Position numbers and translations under genes: made by a program. 17,119 nt of DNA from contig CAMPAA010000042.1 in NCBI GenBank assembly GCA_946631345.1, forward strand, positions 1 to 17,119, given 5' to 3'. A model generated the notes under the pieces. It was not told where the DNA came from. It was given only the letters and a program-made list of their open reading frames with translations, and made no database searches. This DNA is from an uncultured Verrucomicrobiota bacterium. Lineage in GTDB: Bacteria; Verrucomicrobiota; Kiritimatiellia; RFP12; UBA1067. Shown one piece after another: positions 1 to 7,165 of the stretch (position 1 is the stretch's first letter; every line of letters starts with the position of its first letter).

Positions 1-2
1 TC

Positions 3-131
3 ATTTTAGACCAGCAGCAAAGTCGATGTGGGCCGTATGGGCCTCAAATGCCACCGGCAGGAATATTCGTTGATCTCTTCCCGTTCACTTGCGGCGGAGG
101 GGCGGATTTGATATCATTCGTGCCGTTTTGA
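3..131 (+). CDS. 3' end of an unidentified upstream gene (partial)
   Basis: A reading frame enters from the left edge and stays open for 42 codons to a TGA at 129-131. The tail reads ...GIFVDLFPFTCGGGADLISF. I do not recognise the family. Support is contextual: its TGA overlaps a TTG at 128-130 in the same 4-bp way (TTGA) that the next genes overlap each other (ATGA, ATGA, GTGA), which would make it the previous gene of the same operon. Third-position GC looks lower than in the genes downstream, which weakens the case. The other plus-strand frame compatible with a gene end stops at 71-73. Function unknown. Confidence 0.35.
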   Translation: MLDQQQSRCGPYGPQMPPAGIFVDLFPFTCGGGADLISFVPF

Positions 132-1903
132 AATCAATCTTTGAGGCATTCAAGTCCAACCGGGACGAACATCCCGATTCGACCGCGTTCCTGATCGCCG
201 CAGGCGACCGGTCCATCCCGATTACCTGGAAGCAGTTCGCCGACGACATCTCCGCAATTGCATGGGTCATCCGCACGTATGCGGCGGGCGGTACGATCGG
301 TCTGCTCGGAGAGAACTCCTATGAGTGGATCACCGGCCATGCCGCATGCGTGTTCTCTGGCGCGACGGTCGTGCCGATAGAGGTGAATCTCTCCGCCGCC
401 GAGATTGCCGAACGCCTGTCGTTCACCGGCGCTGCGGCCCTCATCCATTCCGCGCTGTACACCGAGAAGGCGAACGACGTGAAGAAGCTGGTGCCAGGCA
501 TAGTGATAGGCGGCTTCGGCTCCCTCAGCACGGACTTCTTCATCGACCAGGGCCGACGCGCCTTGGCGAAGGGCGCCGTCAGCGTGTTCGACGGTCCGCC
601 GCCGGACGAGAGGCGCACTTCGATGATAGTGTTCACGAGCGGCACAACCTCGAAGCCGCACGGGGCGGAGCTTGCCCTTGAGGGCGTGGCGGCATTCGCG
701 GAATATACGCAGGCGCAGCTTAAGATGAAGCGCGGCGACCGTTCGCTGATGGCATTGCCGCTGCATCACATCTTCGGTCTCTGCACCACGTATCTCATGC
801 TGGCGCAGGGCGTCGCGCTCGGCGTGTGCCCGGATTTCCGCCGCCTCTACGACACCGTGGCGCGCTTCCGCGTGAACTACATCTTTCTCGTGCCGGCCCT
901 GGCGGGCATCCTCGCCGACAAGATTGCGCAGCGCGCATCGTCCGCCGAGGCGGCCTTCGGCACGCCGATCGACTGGATACTCGTAGGCGGTGCCCCCCTG
1001 CCCCGCCGCACCTACGAGAACCTCGCATCGCTTGGCATACAGGCTCTCGGCGGCTACGGACTCACCGAGACCACTTCGCTCTATTCGATAGCGACCTTCG
1101 GCGCCGATCCGCACGTGGGCAGCGCAGGCCGCGCATGCGACCTGCCGGGAATCGAGACGCGCGTCGCGGAAGACGGCCGGCTCCAGATCCGCGGCCCGTG
1201 CGTGATGAAGGGCTACTACCGCGAACCGGAGCGCACCGCGCAGGCGATCTCGGCCGACGGCTGGTTCGACACGGGCGACATAGGCCGCATCGACGGCGAC
1301 GGCTACGTTTGGATCACAGGGCGCGCTTCGCGCACTATCGTGCTCTCATCCGGCAAGAAGATTGCTCCTGAGGAGCTGGAAGAGCGCATCCTGGCGCTGC
1401 CGGGCATTCGCGAGGTCGTGGTTTCGGGCGATGGAGAGTCGCGCGAGATACGGGCGGAGATATTCGCCGCCATACCTGAGGCGACCGTGCGCCGCGAAAT
1501 GGCGTCGCTCAACGGAAATCTGCCGGTCTACAAGAGGGTAAAGACCGTCGTCGTGCGCACGGAGCCTTTCCCGCGCACCGCCTCCGGCAAGATACAGCTG
1601 CCGAAATCTGCGCCGGCCAGGGCGCCAGTGCCGCATCCGAAGGCCGCCGCCGCGCCACGGAGCGTCCGCCGCCCATGGTCGCGGCAGCGCCTGCGCATGC
1701 CATTCGTGTTCGTGTTCGCCCTTGCGGCCGCCGCCATCGCCGTGGCTGCGCTCGGCTTCGTGCCGACGATACTCGACCACTACGGCGTGGACATACCGGA
1801 TTCGCTCGACACGCTGTTCAACTATGTCGACTGGGCGGGCGAGCTGCTTCTCGGGCTGCTGGCCCTGCTCCTTGTCCTCAGGGCGCGGGAGAAAGACAAA
1901 TGA
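128..1903 (+). CDS. AMP-dependent acyl ligase with C-terminal membrane anchor
   Basis: Member of the ANL (acyl-CoA synthetase/AMP-ligase) superfamily, which activates a carboxylate with ATP to an acyl-adenylate and passes it to a thiol. Numbering from TTG 128 (591 aa): P-loop TSGTTSKPHG about 170-179, HHIFGL about 213, YGLTE 310-314, the TGD aspartate near 384, GRASRTIVLSSGKK about 398-411 and PRTASGK ending at the expected catalytic Lys488. The P-loop departs from the usual TSGTTGxPKG, with Ser for Gly and His for Lys. About 90 extra residues follow the catalytic domain: a Pro/Ala/Arg-rich linker, a hydrophobic segment about 524-546 and another about 572-588, suggesting inner-membrane attachment. 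Start: TTG 128 gives a TTGA overlap with the upstream frame; TTG 89 is an alternative. Acyl-ACP or acyl-CoA ligase is likely from the lipid/glycan neighbours, but the substrate is unproven. Confidence 0.85.
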   Translation: MKSIFEAFKSNRDEHPDSTAFLIAAGDRSIPITWKQFADDISAIAWVIRTYAAGGTIGLLGENSYEWITGHAACVFSGATVVPIEVNLSAAEIAERLSFTGAAALIHSALYTEKANDVKKLVPGIVIGGFGSLSTDFFIDQGRRALAKGAVSVFDGPPPDERRTSMIVFTSGTTSKPHGAELALEGVAAFAEYTQAQLKMKRGDRSLMALPLHHIFGLCTTYLMLAQGVALGVCPDFRRLYDTVARFRVNYIFLVPALAGILADKIAQRASSAEAAFGTPIDWILVGGAPLPRRTYENLASLGIQALGGYGLTETTSLYSIATFGADPHVGSAGRACDLPGIETRVAEDGRLQIRGPCVMKGYYREPERTAQAISADGWFDTGDIGRIDGDGYVWITGRASRTIVLSSGKKIAPEELEERILALPGIREVVVSGDGESREIRAEIFAAIPEATVRREMASLNGNLPVYKRVKTVVVRTEPFPRTASGKIQLPKSAPARAPVPHPKAAAAPRSVRRPWSRQRLRMPFVFVFALAAAAIAVAALGFVPTILDHYGVDIPDSLDTLFNYVDWAGELLLGLLALLLVLRAREKDK

Positions 1904-3045
1904 AGACGCTGCAGCTCGTGCCGGCTATGGAGCAGGGCGGCGTAGAGCGCGGTGTCTTGGAGGTGAACCGTGCGCTGACCGCCGCCGGATGGGAGAACGT
2001 GGTCGTATCCGCAGGCGGGAGGCTGGTGCAGCAGATTGTGGCGGACGGCGGGAGGCACATTACCCTCGACGTCAAGTCCAAGAACCCGCTCACGTACCTT
2101 TCGCGTGCGGCGAAGCTGCGCAAGCTGCTGGAGGCCGAAACGCCAGATGTGGTGTGCGCGCATTCCCGCGTGCCGGCATGGCTCTTCGTGCGCGCCAACC
2201 GCAGTCTCGGCATCAGGTGGATCAGCTTCGCCCACGGCGCAAATTCCGTGTCGTGGTACTCCAGCGTCATGACGCGCGGCGACCTGACAGTCGTGCCGTC
2301 CAGCTTTCTGGCGGACTATCTCAGGCGGAACTACGGCCTTGCGGACGAGCGGATACGCGTGATTCCGCGGGCGATAGACAGGGAGCGCTTCGACGTGGAG
2401 AGGCTCGACCGCGACTTCATGGAGGCGAAGCGCGCCGAATGGCGCATCGGCGGCAAGTTCGTTGTGATGGGTGTTGGCAGAATCACCCAGCTGAAGGGGT
2501 ACGATACGCTGATCCGTGCTGTCCATGAGGCGAACGAACGCTATTCAAGCGGCATCGTTCCGACAGGTTGCGACCCCGCACCGTACAAGCTGGTGATCGT
2601 TGGCGAGGCTGAGGCGTTGCGCAGGGAGGTCGAGGCCGATCTGCGGCTGCTCGTGAGGTCGCTGGATATGGATGGCCAGGTCGTATTCGCCGGAAACCAG
2701 CGCAAGATAGCGGAATGCCTCGCTCTGGCGGATGTGGTGGTCTCGTCCAACACAACGAAGCCTGAGGCGTTCGGGCGCTCGATGGCGGAGGCCCTTGCGA
2801 TGGGAAGGCCGGTCGTCGCCAAGGCGTTCGGCGGCGCTCTCGACATAGTGGAGGACGGAGTGAACGGCGCGCTGGTGCCTGCGGATACGCCGCCCGGCGA
2901 TGCGGAGGTGGAAGCCTTCGCCACAGCCATCAGGCGCGTGGCGAAGATGAAGTTCGGCGACCTGCGCTCGGCGGCGCTTGAGAAGTTCTCGTTCGAGAGG
3001 ATGGTCGAGCGCACGAAAAACGTCTATCTGGAGCTCGTCAGATGA
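1900..3045 (+). CDS. GT4-family glycosyltransferase (GT-B fold)
   Basis: A 381-residue retaining glycosyltransferase of the GT4 / glycosyl transferases group 1 type, which moves a sugar from a nucleotide-sugar donor to an acceptor at the cytoplasmic face. The N-terminal half opens LQLVPAMEQGGVERGV, the usual GT4 first strand and glycine-rich loop. The C-terminal half has GVGRITQLKGYDTLI about 191-205 and the EX7E motif (Glu289 and Glu297, in PEAFGRSMAEA) followed by MGRPVVA. Start is ATG 1900, overlapping the ligase stop by 4 bp (ATGA), with GGGAG at 1887-1891 eight bases upstream. There is no signal peptide or transmembrane segment. Neighbouring acyl ligase and lipid A-type acyltransferase genes suggest LPS or glycolipid synthesis, perhaps a core sugar transferase. 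The exact sugar and linkage cannot be inferred. Confidence 0.88.
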   Translation: MKTLQLVPAMEQGGVERGVLEVNRALTAAGWENVVVSAGGRLVQQIVADGGRHITLDVKSKNPLTYLSRAAKLRKLLEAETPDVVCAHSRVPAWLFVRANRSLGIRWISFAHGANSVSWYSSVMTRGDLTVVPSSFLADYLRRNYGLADERIRVIPRAIDRERFDVERLDRDFMEAKRAEWRIGGKFVVMGVGRITQLKGYDTLIRAVHEANERYSSGIVPTGCDPAPYKLVIVGEAEALRREVEADLRLLVRSLDMDGQVVFAGNQRKIAECLALADVVVSSNTTKPEAFGRSMAEALAMGRPVVAKAFGGALDIVEDGVNGALVPADTPPGDAEVEAFATAIRRVAKMKFGDLRSAALEKFSFERMVERTKNVYLELVR

Positions 3046-4073
3046 AACCGCACCGCATACTGCTCGTAGACAACCTGATGATCCGCCGGTACGGCAACCT
3101 GCGAATGGGGCCGGGGCGCAAACTGAACTGCGGCGCAGTGCGCAACGGCTGGCGCATATGCGAGTTCTCAGACCGCGACATGGCTCGGCTTCTGGCGCCG
3201 CTCGGCATCCGCTCGTGGGGCGGAAGGATAGCAAACCGCAAGCTGCTGCTCACCGCGAAGAACTTCCGGCCGGACATCATGCTGCTCGGCCACTGCGACT
3301 ATGTCTCAAACGATACCCTATGCGCCATACGCTCGGCCCTGCCAGGCATACGCATCGCCCATTTCAACGTGGATCCCCTCTGGCAGGAGCGGACGCGGGC
3401 GCAGATGGCGGAGCGCATGGAATCGTGCGACGCCCTCTTCGCCACAACGGCAGGCGAGGTGCTCAGGACGTGGACGACAGGGCGCAACGTCGTCGCATAC
3501 ATGCCTAACCCGTCCGACCCGTCGATGGAGAACCAGGACAACGGTTCGAAGACCTCATTCGACCGCGATCTCTTCTTCGCAGGCAACCCGCGCGATGGCG
3601 ATCCGCGCTGGGATCTGCTTCGCGACCTGCTGCCTCGGCTCAAGGGAAAACTCCGTGTGGACGTGTTCGGTGCAGACAGGCCATCAATCTGGGGCGCTGA
3701 ATACGAGGAGGTCCTTGCAACGAGCAAGATGTCCCTGAACCTCAACCGCCGTGAAGGGGACAAATGGTATTCCTCCGACCGGATCGCGCATCTTATGGGC
3801 TACGGCATTCTTACGTTCCAGTCGGCGAAGAACTGCATGCAGCGGTTCTTTTCGGACAGCGAGACCGTGTGGTTCGATGGCGCGGATGACCTTGCCGAAA
3901 AGATTCTCCGCTATCATGGCGACGACGCCGCGCGCGCGGCGGTGGCATCCGCTGGACGTGCGAGGTACCATGCGCTCTTCGGCGGGGCGCGCGTGCTGAA
4001 GTTCATGGTGGAGACGATGCTCGGCGAGGACTATTCGGAACCGTACGAGTGGGCCGAGGAGGTGTACAGGTGA
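3042..4073 (+). CDS. CgeB-like glycosyltransferase
   Basis: A 343-residue protein resembling the CgeB / Glyco_trans_1_2 group of GT-B glycosyltransferases. The N-terminal half has a Rossmann-like opening (ILLVDNLMIRRYGN) and a second strand region PDIMLLGHCD about residues 77-86. The C-terminal half shows the typical end domain: SKMSLNLNRR, then SSDRIAHLMGYGILTFQ about 245-261, then a stretch that reads like the DDLAEKI...RYH...HALFGGARV tail of the family. Start is ATG 3042, overlapping the previous gene by 4 bp, with GGAG at 3030-3033. No membrane segment is visible. It probably adds a second sugar to the same glycolipid as the GT4 enzyme. Donor and acceptor unknown. Confidence 0.75.
   Translation: MKPHRILLVDNLMIRRYGNLRMGPGRKLNCGAVRNGWRICEFSDRDMARLLAPLGIRSWGGRIANRKLLLTAKNFRPDIMLLGHCDYVSNDTLCAIRSALPGIRIAHFNVDPLWQERTRAQMAERMESCDALFATTAGEVLRTWTTGRNVVAYMPNPSDPSMENQDNGSKTSFDRDLFFAGNPRDGDPRWDLLRDLLPRLKGKLRVDVFGADRPSIWGAEYEEVLATSKMSLNLNRREGDKWYSSDRIAHLMGYGILTFQSAKNCMQRFFSDSETVWFDGADDLAEKILRYHGDDAARAAVASAGRARYHALFGGARVLKFMVETMLGEDYSEPYEWAEEVYR
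4056..4062 (+). promoter_or_regulatory. Shine-Dalgarno site fixing the GTG start of the acyltransferase
   Basis: GAGGAGG lies seven bases upstream of GTG 4070. It favours GTG 4070 over the more upstream in-frame GTG at 4049 and leaves a 4-bp GTGA overlap with the preceding stop. Confidence 0.8.
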
Positions 4074-5074
4074 AGCTCCGCCGCCGCACAAAGAACATCC
4101 TGCGCGCGGTGCGCGTGCCGTTCGAATGGCTCGGCATTGCGCTGGGGGTGGCAGTGCTCTCGAACCTGCCGCACAGGGGCATGCTCCGCCTGTGCGACTT
4201 CCTGTCGGCGGTGATGTACATGTTCGACCGCGCAGGGCGCAGGCTCGCGCTCTTCAACCTGCGGGTGGTCCTCGGCGCAGACGAGGTGCGCGACATGCCC
4301 TTCGCCCTGCTGGCGCGCACGCGCCTTGCGCCGCCGACTGCGCGGGAGACGGCCATCATCCGCCGCAGCTACCGCAACATGGCGCGGACGATCGGCCATG
4401 CGTTCTGGACGTGCCGGAATGCGCGCGCGCGCGCCTCCGCCGTGGGTGAGATGAGCGAGGCGGGGCGCATCTTCCTTGCCGCGAACAGGCCGGCGGTCAC
4501 GGTTTCGGGGCATATCGGCTGCTGGGAGCTTCTCTCGCAGCTCGCGTTTCTCGAAGGGCACCGCATGATGTCGGTCGCCAAGGATATCGGCACGGCAGGC
4601 ATGACGCGCCTGCTGATGAAGTCCCGCACCTCCATTGGGCAGGAGATCGTGCATGCCGACGGGGCGTTCCGCCCGCTCATGCAGGGCATCAAGGACGGCA
4701 AATCGCTCGGACTGCTCGTGGATCAGGTTGTGAAGCCCAGGAACGGCGGCGTTTGGGTGAGGTTCTTCGGCCGCCCGGTTCCGGTGTCGGCGGGACCGGC
4801 GTTCTTCGCCGCGAAGGGCAAGGCACCCGTCGCCGTGGCGTGGAGCCGCCCGCTCCACGATGGCCGCTACCGCTGCGAGGTGCTGGCGACGTATCAGGCA
4901 CAGGAGGCGCGCGAGGTGTGGCGCTTCACCCAGCGCTGCATCCGCGATCTCGAGGCGGTCATCCGCCGTCATCCGTCATGCTGGGTGCTCAACTACCGAT
5001 ATTTCCGCAAGGTGCCGGACGAAAAGGAGCTTGCGCAGCTTGTCGCGCGCGAACGCGAGACGGTGCAGGGTTGA
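4070..5074 (+). CDS. LpxL/HtrB-type lipid A acyltransferase family protein
   Basis: A 334-residue member of the Lip_A_acyltrans family, inner-membrane enzymes that add secondary acyl chains to lipid A or related glycolipids. The N terminus is basic and then hydrophobic (FEWLGIALGVAVLSNLPHRG, about 18-37), as expected for the membrane-attached family. The catalytic HX4(D/E) motif is present as His148...Glu153 in SGHIGCWE. Further family landmarks are GLLVDQ about 214-219, VRFFGRPVPVSAGPA about 230-244 and NYRYF near 308-312. Length matches LpxL/LpxM proteins (about 300-330 aa). The GTG start is fixed by GAGGAGG at 4056-4062. The protein implies an LPS-type outer membrane. It could acylate another glycolipid, and LpxL cannot be told from LpxM or LpxP by eye. 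An acyl donor might come from the ligase at the head of this operon. Confidence 0.88.
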   Translation: MKLRRRTKNILRAVRVPFEWLGIALGVAVLSNLPHRGMLRLCDFLSAVMYMFDRAGRRLALFNLRVVLGADEVRDMPFALLARTRLAPPTARETAIIRRSYRNMARTIGHAFWTCRNARARASAVGEMSEAGRIFLAANRPAVTVSGHIGCWELLSQLAFLEGHRMMSVAKDIGTAGMTRLLMKSRTSIGQEIVHADGAFRPLMQGIKDGKSLGLLVDQVVKPRNGGVWVRFFGRPVPVSAGPAFFAAKGKAPVAVAWSRPLHDGRYRCEVLATYQAQEAREVWRFTQRCIRDLEAVIRRHPSCWVLNYRYFRKVPDEKELAQLVARERETVQG

Positions 5075-5077
5075 ACG

Positions 5078-5848
5078 ATGCGATACGCCTTCCTGTCAGA
5101 TGTCCATGCCTACCCGCCAGCCCTTGAGAAGGTGCTGGCCGATGCCGTATCGCAGGGCGTGGATGAGCGGTTCTGCCTTGGCGACGTGGTGGGATACGGC
5201 CCCGATCCCGTAGGTGCGGTTCGCCTGTGCCGCGAAAAATGCGATACTGTGCTTGCCGGCAACCACGATGCCGCGGTAGCGCGGCAGGTCAGCACGATGT
5301 TCTTCATCCCGCGCGCCCAGAAGGCGGTGTCCCGCCACAGGCAGATGCTGGATGAAGAGGATGTCGCATGGCTTGCCCGACTGCCGATGTCTGTGGTGCG
5401 GGAGGATTTCGCCGCCGCCCACGGAGAGTTCCACCGGCGGGCACGTGGTGCGGAGGCCGGGTTCGGCTATGTGCTTTCGGAGTGGGATGCCGAGCAGACA
5501 CTTGAAGCGCTTCCGCAGGGGATACCGCTCGCGTTCGTAGGCCACACCCACGCCGCTTGCGTGTGGGGCATGACCGAGGACCGGGTGTCGCTTCTGCCGC
5601 CGGAGGATTTCGCGCTTGCGCCTGGCGTTCGGTATGTTGTGAATGTAGGGGCCGTGGGCTATCCGCGCTGCGAATTCGAGACGAACTACGTGATTTTCGA
5701 TTCCGAGACGCGCAAGGTATCCTTTCGGCATATCCCGTTCGACTTCGATGATTACTGCGTAAGCATGAAACGCGCCGGTGTCGATCTGCCGCTCTGGCTG
5801 ACAGACTACCTAAATGGCCAGCGGCAGAACCCTGAAGGGCGTAAGTGA
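5078..5848 (+). CDS. Calcineurin-like metallophosphoesterase (YfcE/predicted phosphodiesterase type)
   Basis: A 256-residue two-metal phosphoesterase. Metal-binding motifs are in canonical order: DVH (Asp8, His10), GDVVGYG (Asp36), GNHD (Asn62, His63), AAHG (His115) and GHTH (His156, His158), followed by NVGAVGYPR. The GDVVGYGPDP form is typical of the predicted-phosphodiesterase group rather than of LpxH, so I do not call it LpxH despite the lipid A neighbour. There is no signal peptide; it is probably cytoplasmic. ATG 5078 is three bases after the acyltransferase stop, so the two are likely co-transcribed. Its stop is only two bases from the stop of the convergent regulator gene. Substrate unknown. 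Confidence 0.85.
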   Translation: MRYAFLSDVHAYPPALEKVLADAVSQGVDERFCLGDVVGYGPDPVGAVRLCREKCDTVLAGNHDAAVARQVSTMFFIPRAQKAVSRHRQMLDEEDVAWLARLPMSVVREDFAAAHGEFHRRARGAEAGFGYVLSEWDAEQTLEALPQGIPLAFVGHTHAACVWGMTEDRVSLLPPEDFALAPGVRYVVNVGAVGYPRCEFETNYVIFDSETRKVSFRHIPFDFDDYCVSMKRAGVDLPLWLTDYLNGQRQNPEGRK

Positions 5849-5850
5849 AG

Positions 5851-7044
5851 TCAGCCTCCGGCGGAGCTTTGATTGCGGCGGTAGTGGCTGGGGGAGAGCC
5901 CCGTGAGGGCCTTTATGCGCATACATAGGTGTGCGGCGCTGCAGAAGCCGCATTTTAGGGCGATTTCGTAGACCGTGTGGTCGGTGTTGGCAAGTTGCTC
6001 GATTGCGACGTTTATCTGAATACGGGTGATTTCATCGGTGATGGTATGGCCGAGCGCACGGTGCGCACGGCGGTTGAGGATTGTTGTCGAGCACCCTGCA
6101 ACGTTGGCGAGCTCCTGAAGAGCGGGGTGCTCTGAAATGTGGGCGCGCGCGTAGGCGACGGCTCGCGCGACAAACGGGTCGGAAATGGCCTGTGCGTCGG
6201 TGGAGGTGCGCGTGATTACCGTGTTGTGGCGCGTTATCCGGACGCGCCTCGTCGGTCGGCGCTCCAGCAGGGCGTCCATCGCCTCGCCTACGGCCCGTCC
6301 GCGTTCGTGGTCGTCGACCGGTATGGACGATATGGCCGGTACGGTCATCTCGCACAGCAGCTCGTCGTTGTCCACGCCGAGAACCGCGATGTCCTCCGGT
6401 ATGCGCAGGCCGGCGGCGGTGGCCGTTGCGATCACCTGCTGCGCCCGGCGGTCGTGGACGCAGAAGAGGGCGGTCTGCCTCGGCAGCTTGCGGAGCCATT
6501 TCACCAGGCGCCGCGATTCGAGGGCGAAGTCGTTCTGCTCGCGGGGCGGCGGAGACGGGTAGATGGCCGGCGCGAATCCGTATTCCTTCAGCCGCTCGGA
6601 GAAGCCCTTCATGCGTTCGCCGCTCCAGAAGGTCGGCTTGGCCGTGCCGATGTAGGCGAACGAGCGGTAGAGCCGCTTGATGAAGTAGTCCGCCGCTGTG
6701 CGCCCTTCGGCGGCGTGTTCGTTGATGAAGGTGACGATGTTGCGCGGCATGTGCGGAATCGGCTTTGAGAGCGTCGGCTCGATGAACACCGCCGGAAGGC
6801 CCGTGGCGATGAAGTCCTGCCGCTCCCGGTCGTTCAGGATGTAGGCGATGATGCCTCGGCAGTTCCAGGACTTCAGGTCCTTCAGGTGTTGACGGTTCAG
6901 GTCCCGCAGGTCGAGGTGGAACTGCCAGGAGCTGGACGCCGATTCGTGGGCATACTCCAGCAGACCTTCCAAGAGCTGACGCTGGGTGAGCGTGGATGTG
7001 GGGATCACCACGAGGATGCGTCTCTGGTTTCTAATGGTTGCCAT
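5851..7044 (-). CDS. XylR-like AraC-family regulator with LacI-type sugar-binding domain
   Basis: A 397-residue transcription regulator. Residues about 1-275 form a periplasmic-binding-protein-like ligand domain of the LacI/XylR kind (RRILVVIPTSTLTQRQLLEG at the start; DIAVLGVDNDELLCEM late in the domain). Residues about 290-392 are an AraC-type double helix-turn-helix: LQELANVAGCSTTILNRRAH for the first and VYEIALKCGFCSAAHLCMRI for the second, ending LTGLSPSHYRR. This is the E. coli XylR layout, in which sugar binding controls activation. ATG 7044 is preferred over GTG 7062 because a good promoter predicts transcription starting near 7046, downstream of that GTG. It is divergent from the oxidoreductase gene and shares its control region, so it probably regulates itself and the four genes at 7166-12523. 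Inducer unknown. Confidence 0.9.
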   Translation of the reverse strand: MATIRNQRRILVVIPTSTLTQRQLLEGLLEYAHESASSSWQFHLDLRDLNRQHLKDLKSWNCRGIIAYILNDRERQDFIATGLPAVFIEPTLSKPIPHMPRNIVTFINEHAAEGRTAADYFIKRLYRSFAYIGTAKPTFWSGERMKGFSERLKEYGFAPAIYPSPPPREQNDFALESRRLVKWLRKLPRQTALFCVHDRRAQQVIATATAAGLRIPEDIAVLGVDNDELLCEMTVPAISSIPVDDHERGRAVGEAMDALLERRPTRRVRITRHNTVITRTSTDAQAISDPFVARAVAYARAHISEHPALQELANVAGCSTTILNRRAHRALGHTITDEITRIQINVAIEQLANTDHTVYEIALKCGFCSAAHLCMRIKALTGLSPSHYRRNQSSAGG

Positions 7045-7052
7045 GGCGCGGA

Positions 7053-7081
7053 AGTATATCACGACCTTCCGATATTGACAA
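7053..7081 (-). promoter_or_regulatory. Sigma70-type promoter of the regulator gene
   Basis: On the minus strand, TTGTCA (7081-7076) and TATACT (7058-7053) are separated by 17 bp. The predicted start site is about 7046, two bases before ATG 7044, so the transcript would be essentially leaderless. Confidence 0.6.
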
Positions 7082-7107
7082 TATGCGTTTCCGATTTTGA
7101 TAATGGA
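7067..7107. promoter_or_regulatory. Probable operator: two direct repeats, 22-bp period
   Basis: TTCCGATATTGACAAT (7067-7082) and TTCCGATTTTGATAAT (7089-7104) match at 14 of 16 bases (TTCCGATwTTGAyAAT). Their 22-bp offset is about two helical turns, the arrangement in which AraC/XylR-type dimers commonly bind. The first copy contains ATATTG-A-CAATAT (7072-7084), a palindrome around one central base. The downstream copy ends where a -35 would lie for TATAAT at 7124-7129, fitting class II activation. Confidence 0.65.
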
Positions 7108-7129
7108 GTAGCGCCGAATCGTGTATAAT
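7075..7129 (+). promoter_or_regulatory. Promoter region of the oxidoreductase operon
   Basis: Two readings are possible. TTGACA (7075-7080) with GATAAT (7099-7104) at 18 bp would be a constitutive-looking promoter lying inside the operator. TATAAT (7124-7129) is a perfect -10 without a good -35 (TAATGG at 7101-7106) and would need an activator bound at the operator. Start sites would be near 7111 or 7136. AAGGAG at 7146-7151 is the likely ribosome binding site for ATG 7166, with a rather long spacer of 14 bases. Confidence 0.55.
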
Positions 7130-7165
7130 TACGCGCATCAAGAACAAGGAGCACAGCAAGAATCT

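Noticed and set aside
1..84. Minus-strand gene ending at TGA (complement of 1-3)
   Set aside because: The frame is closed by another stop at 85-87 after 27 codons, has no suitable start, and faces against the plus-strand operon.
89..127. TTG 89 as the ligase start
   Set aside because: No ribosome site precedes it; the GGAGGGG at 96-102 would be inside the gene. TTG 128 fits the overlap pattern of the operon and family N termini better, though neither is proven.
134..1114. 326-codon minus-strand frame opposite the acyl ligase
   Set aside because: His/Arg/Ala-rich translation typical of an antisense shadow; the plus strand has the conserved ligase motifs.
1796..1840. IPDSLDT near the ligase C terminus as an acyl carrier protein phosphopantetheine site
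   Set aside because: It resembles the DSL motif, but it lies between two hydrophobic segments and lacks the helices of a carrier domain.
5078..5848. Calling the phosphoesterase LpxH because of the adjacent acyltransferase
   Set aside because: Its GDVVGYG and GNHD motifs fit the predicted-phosphodiesterase group rather than LpxH.
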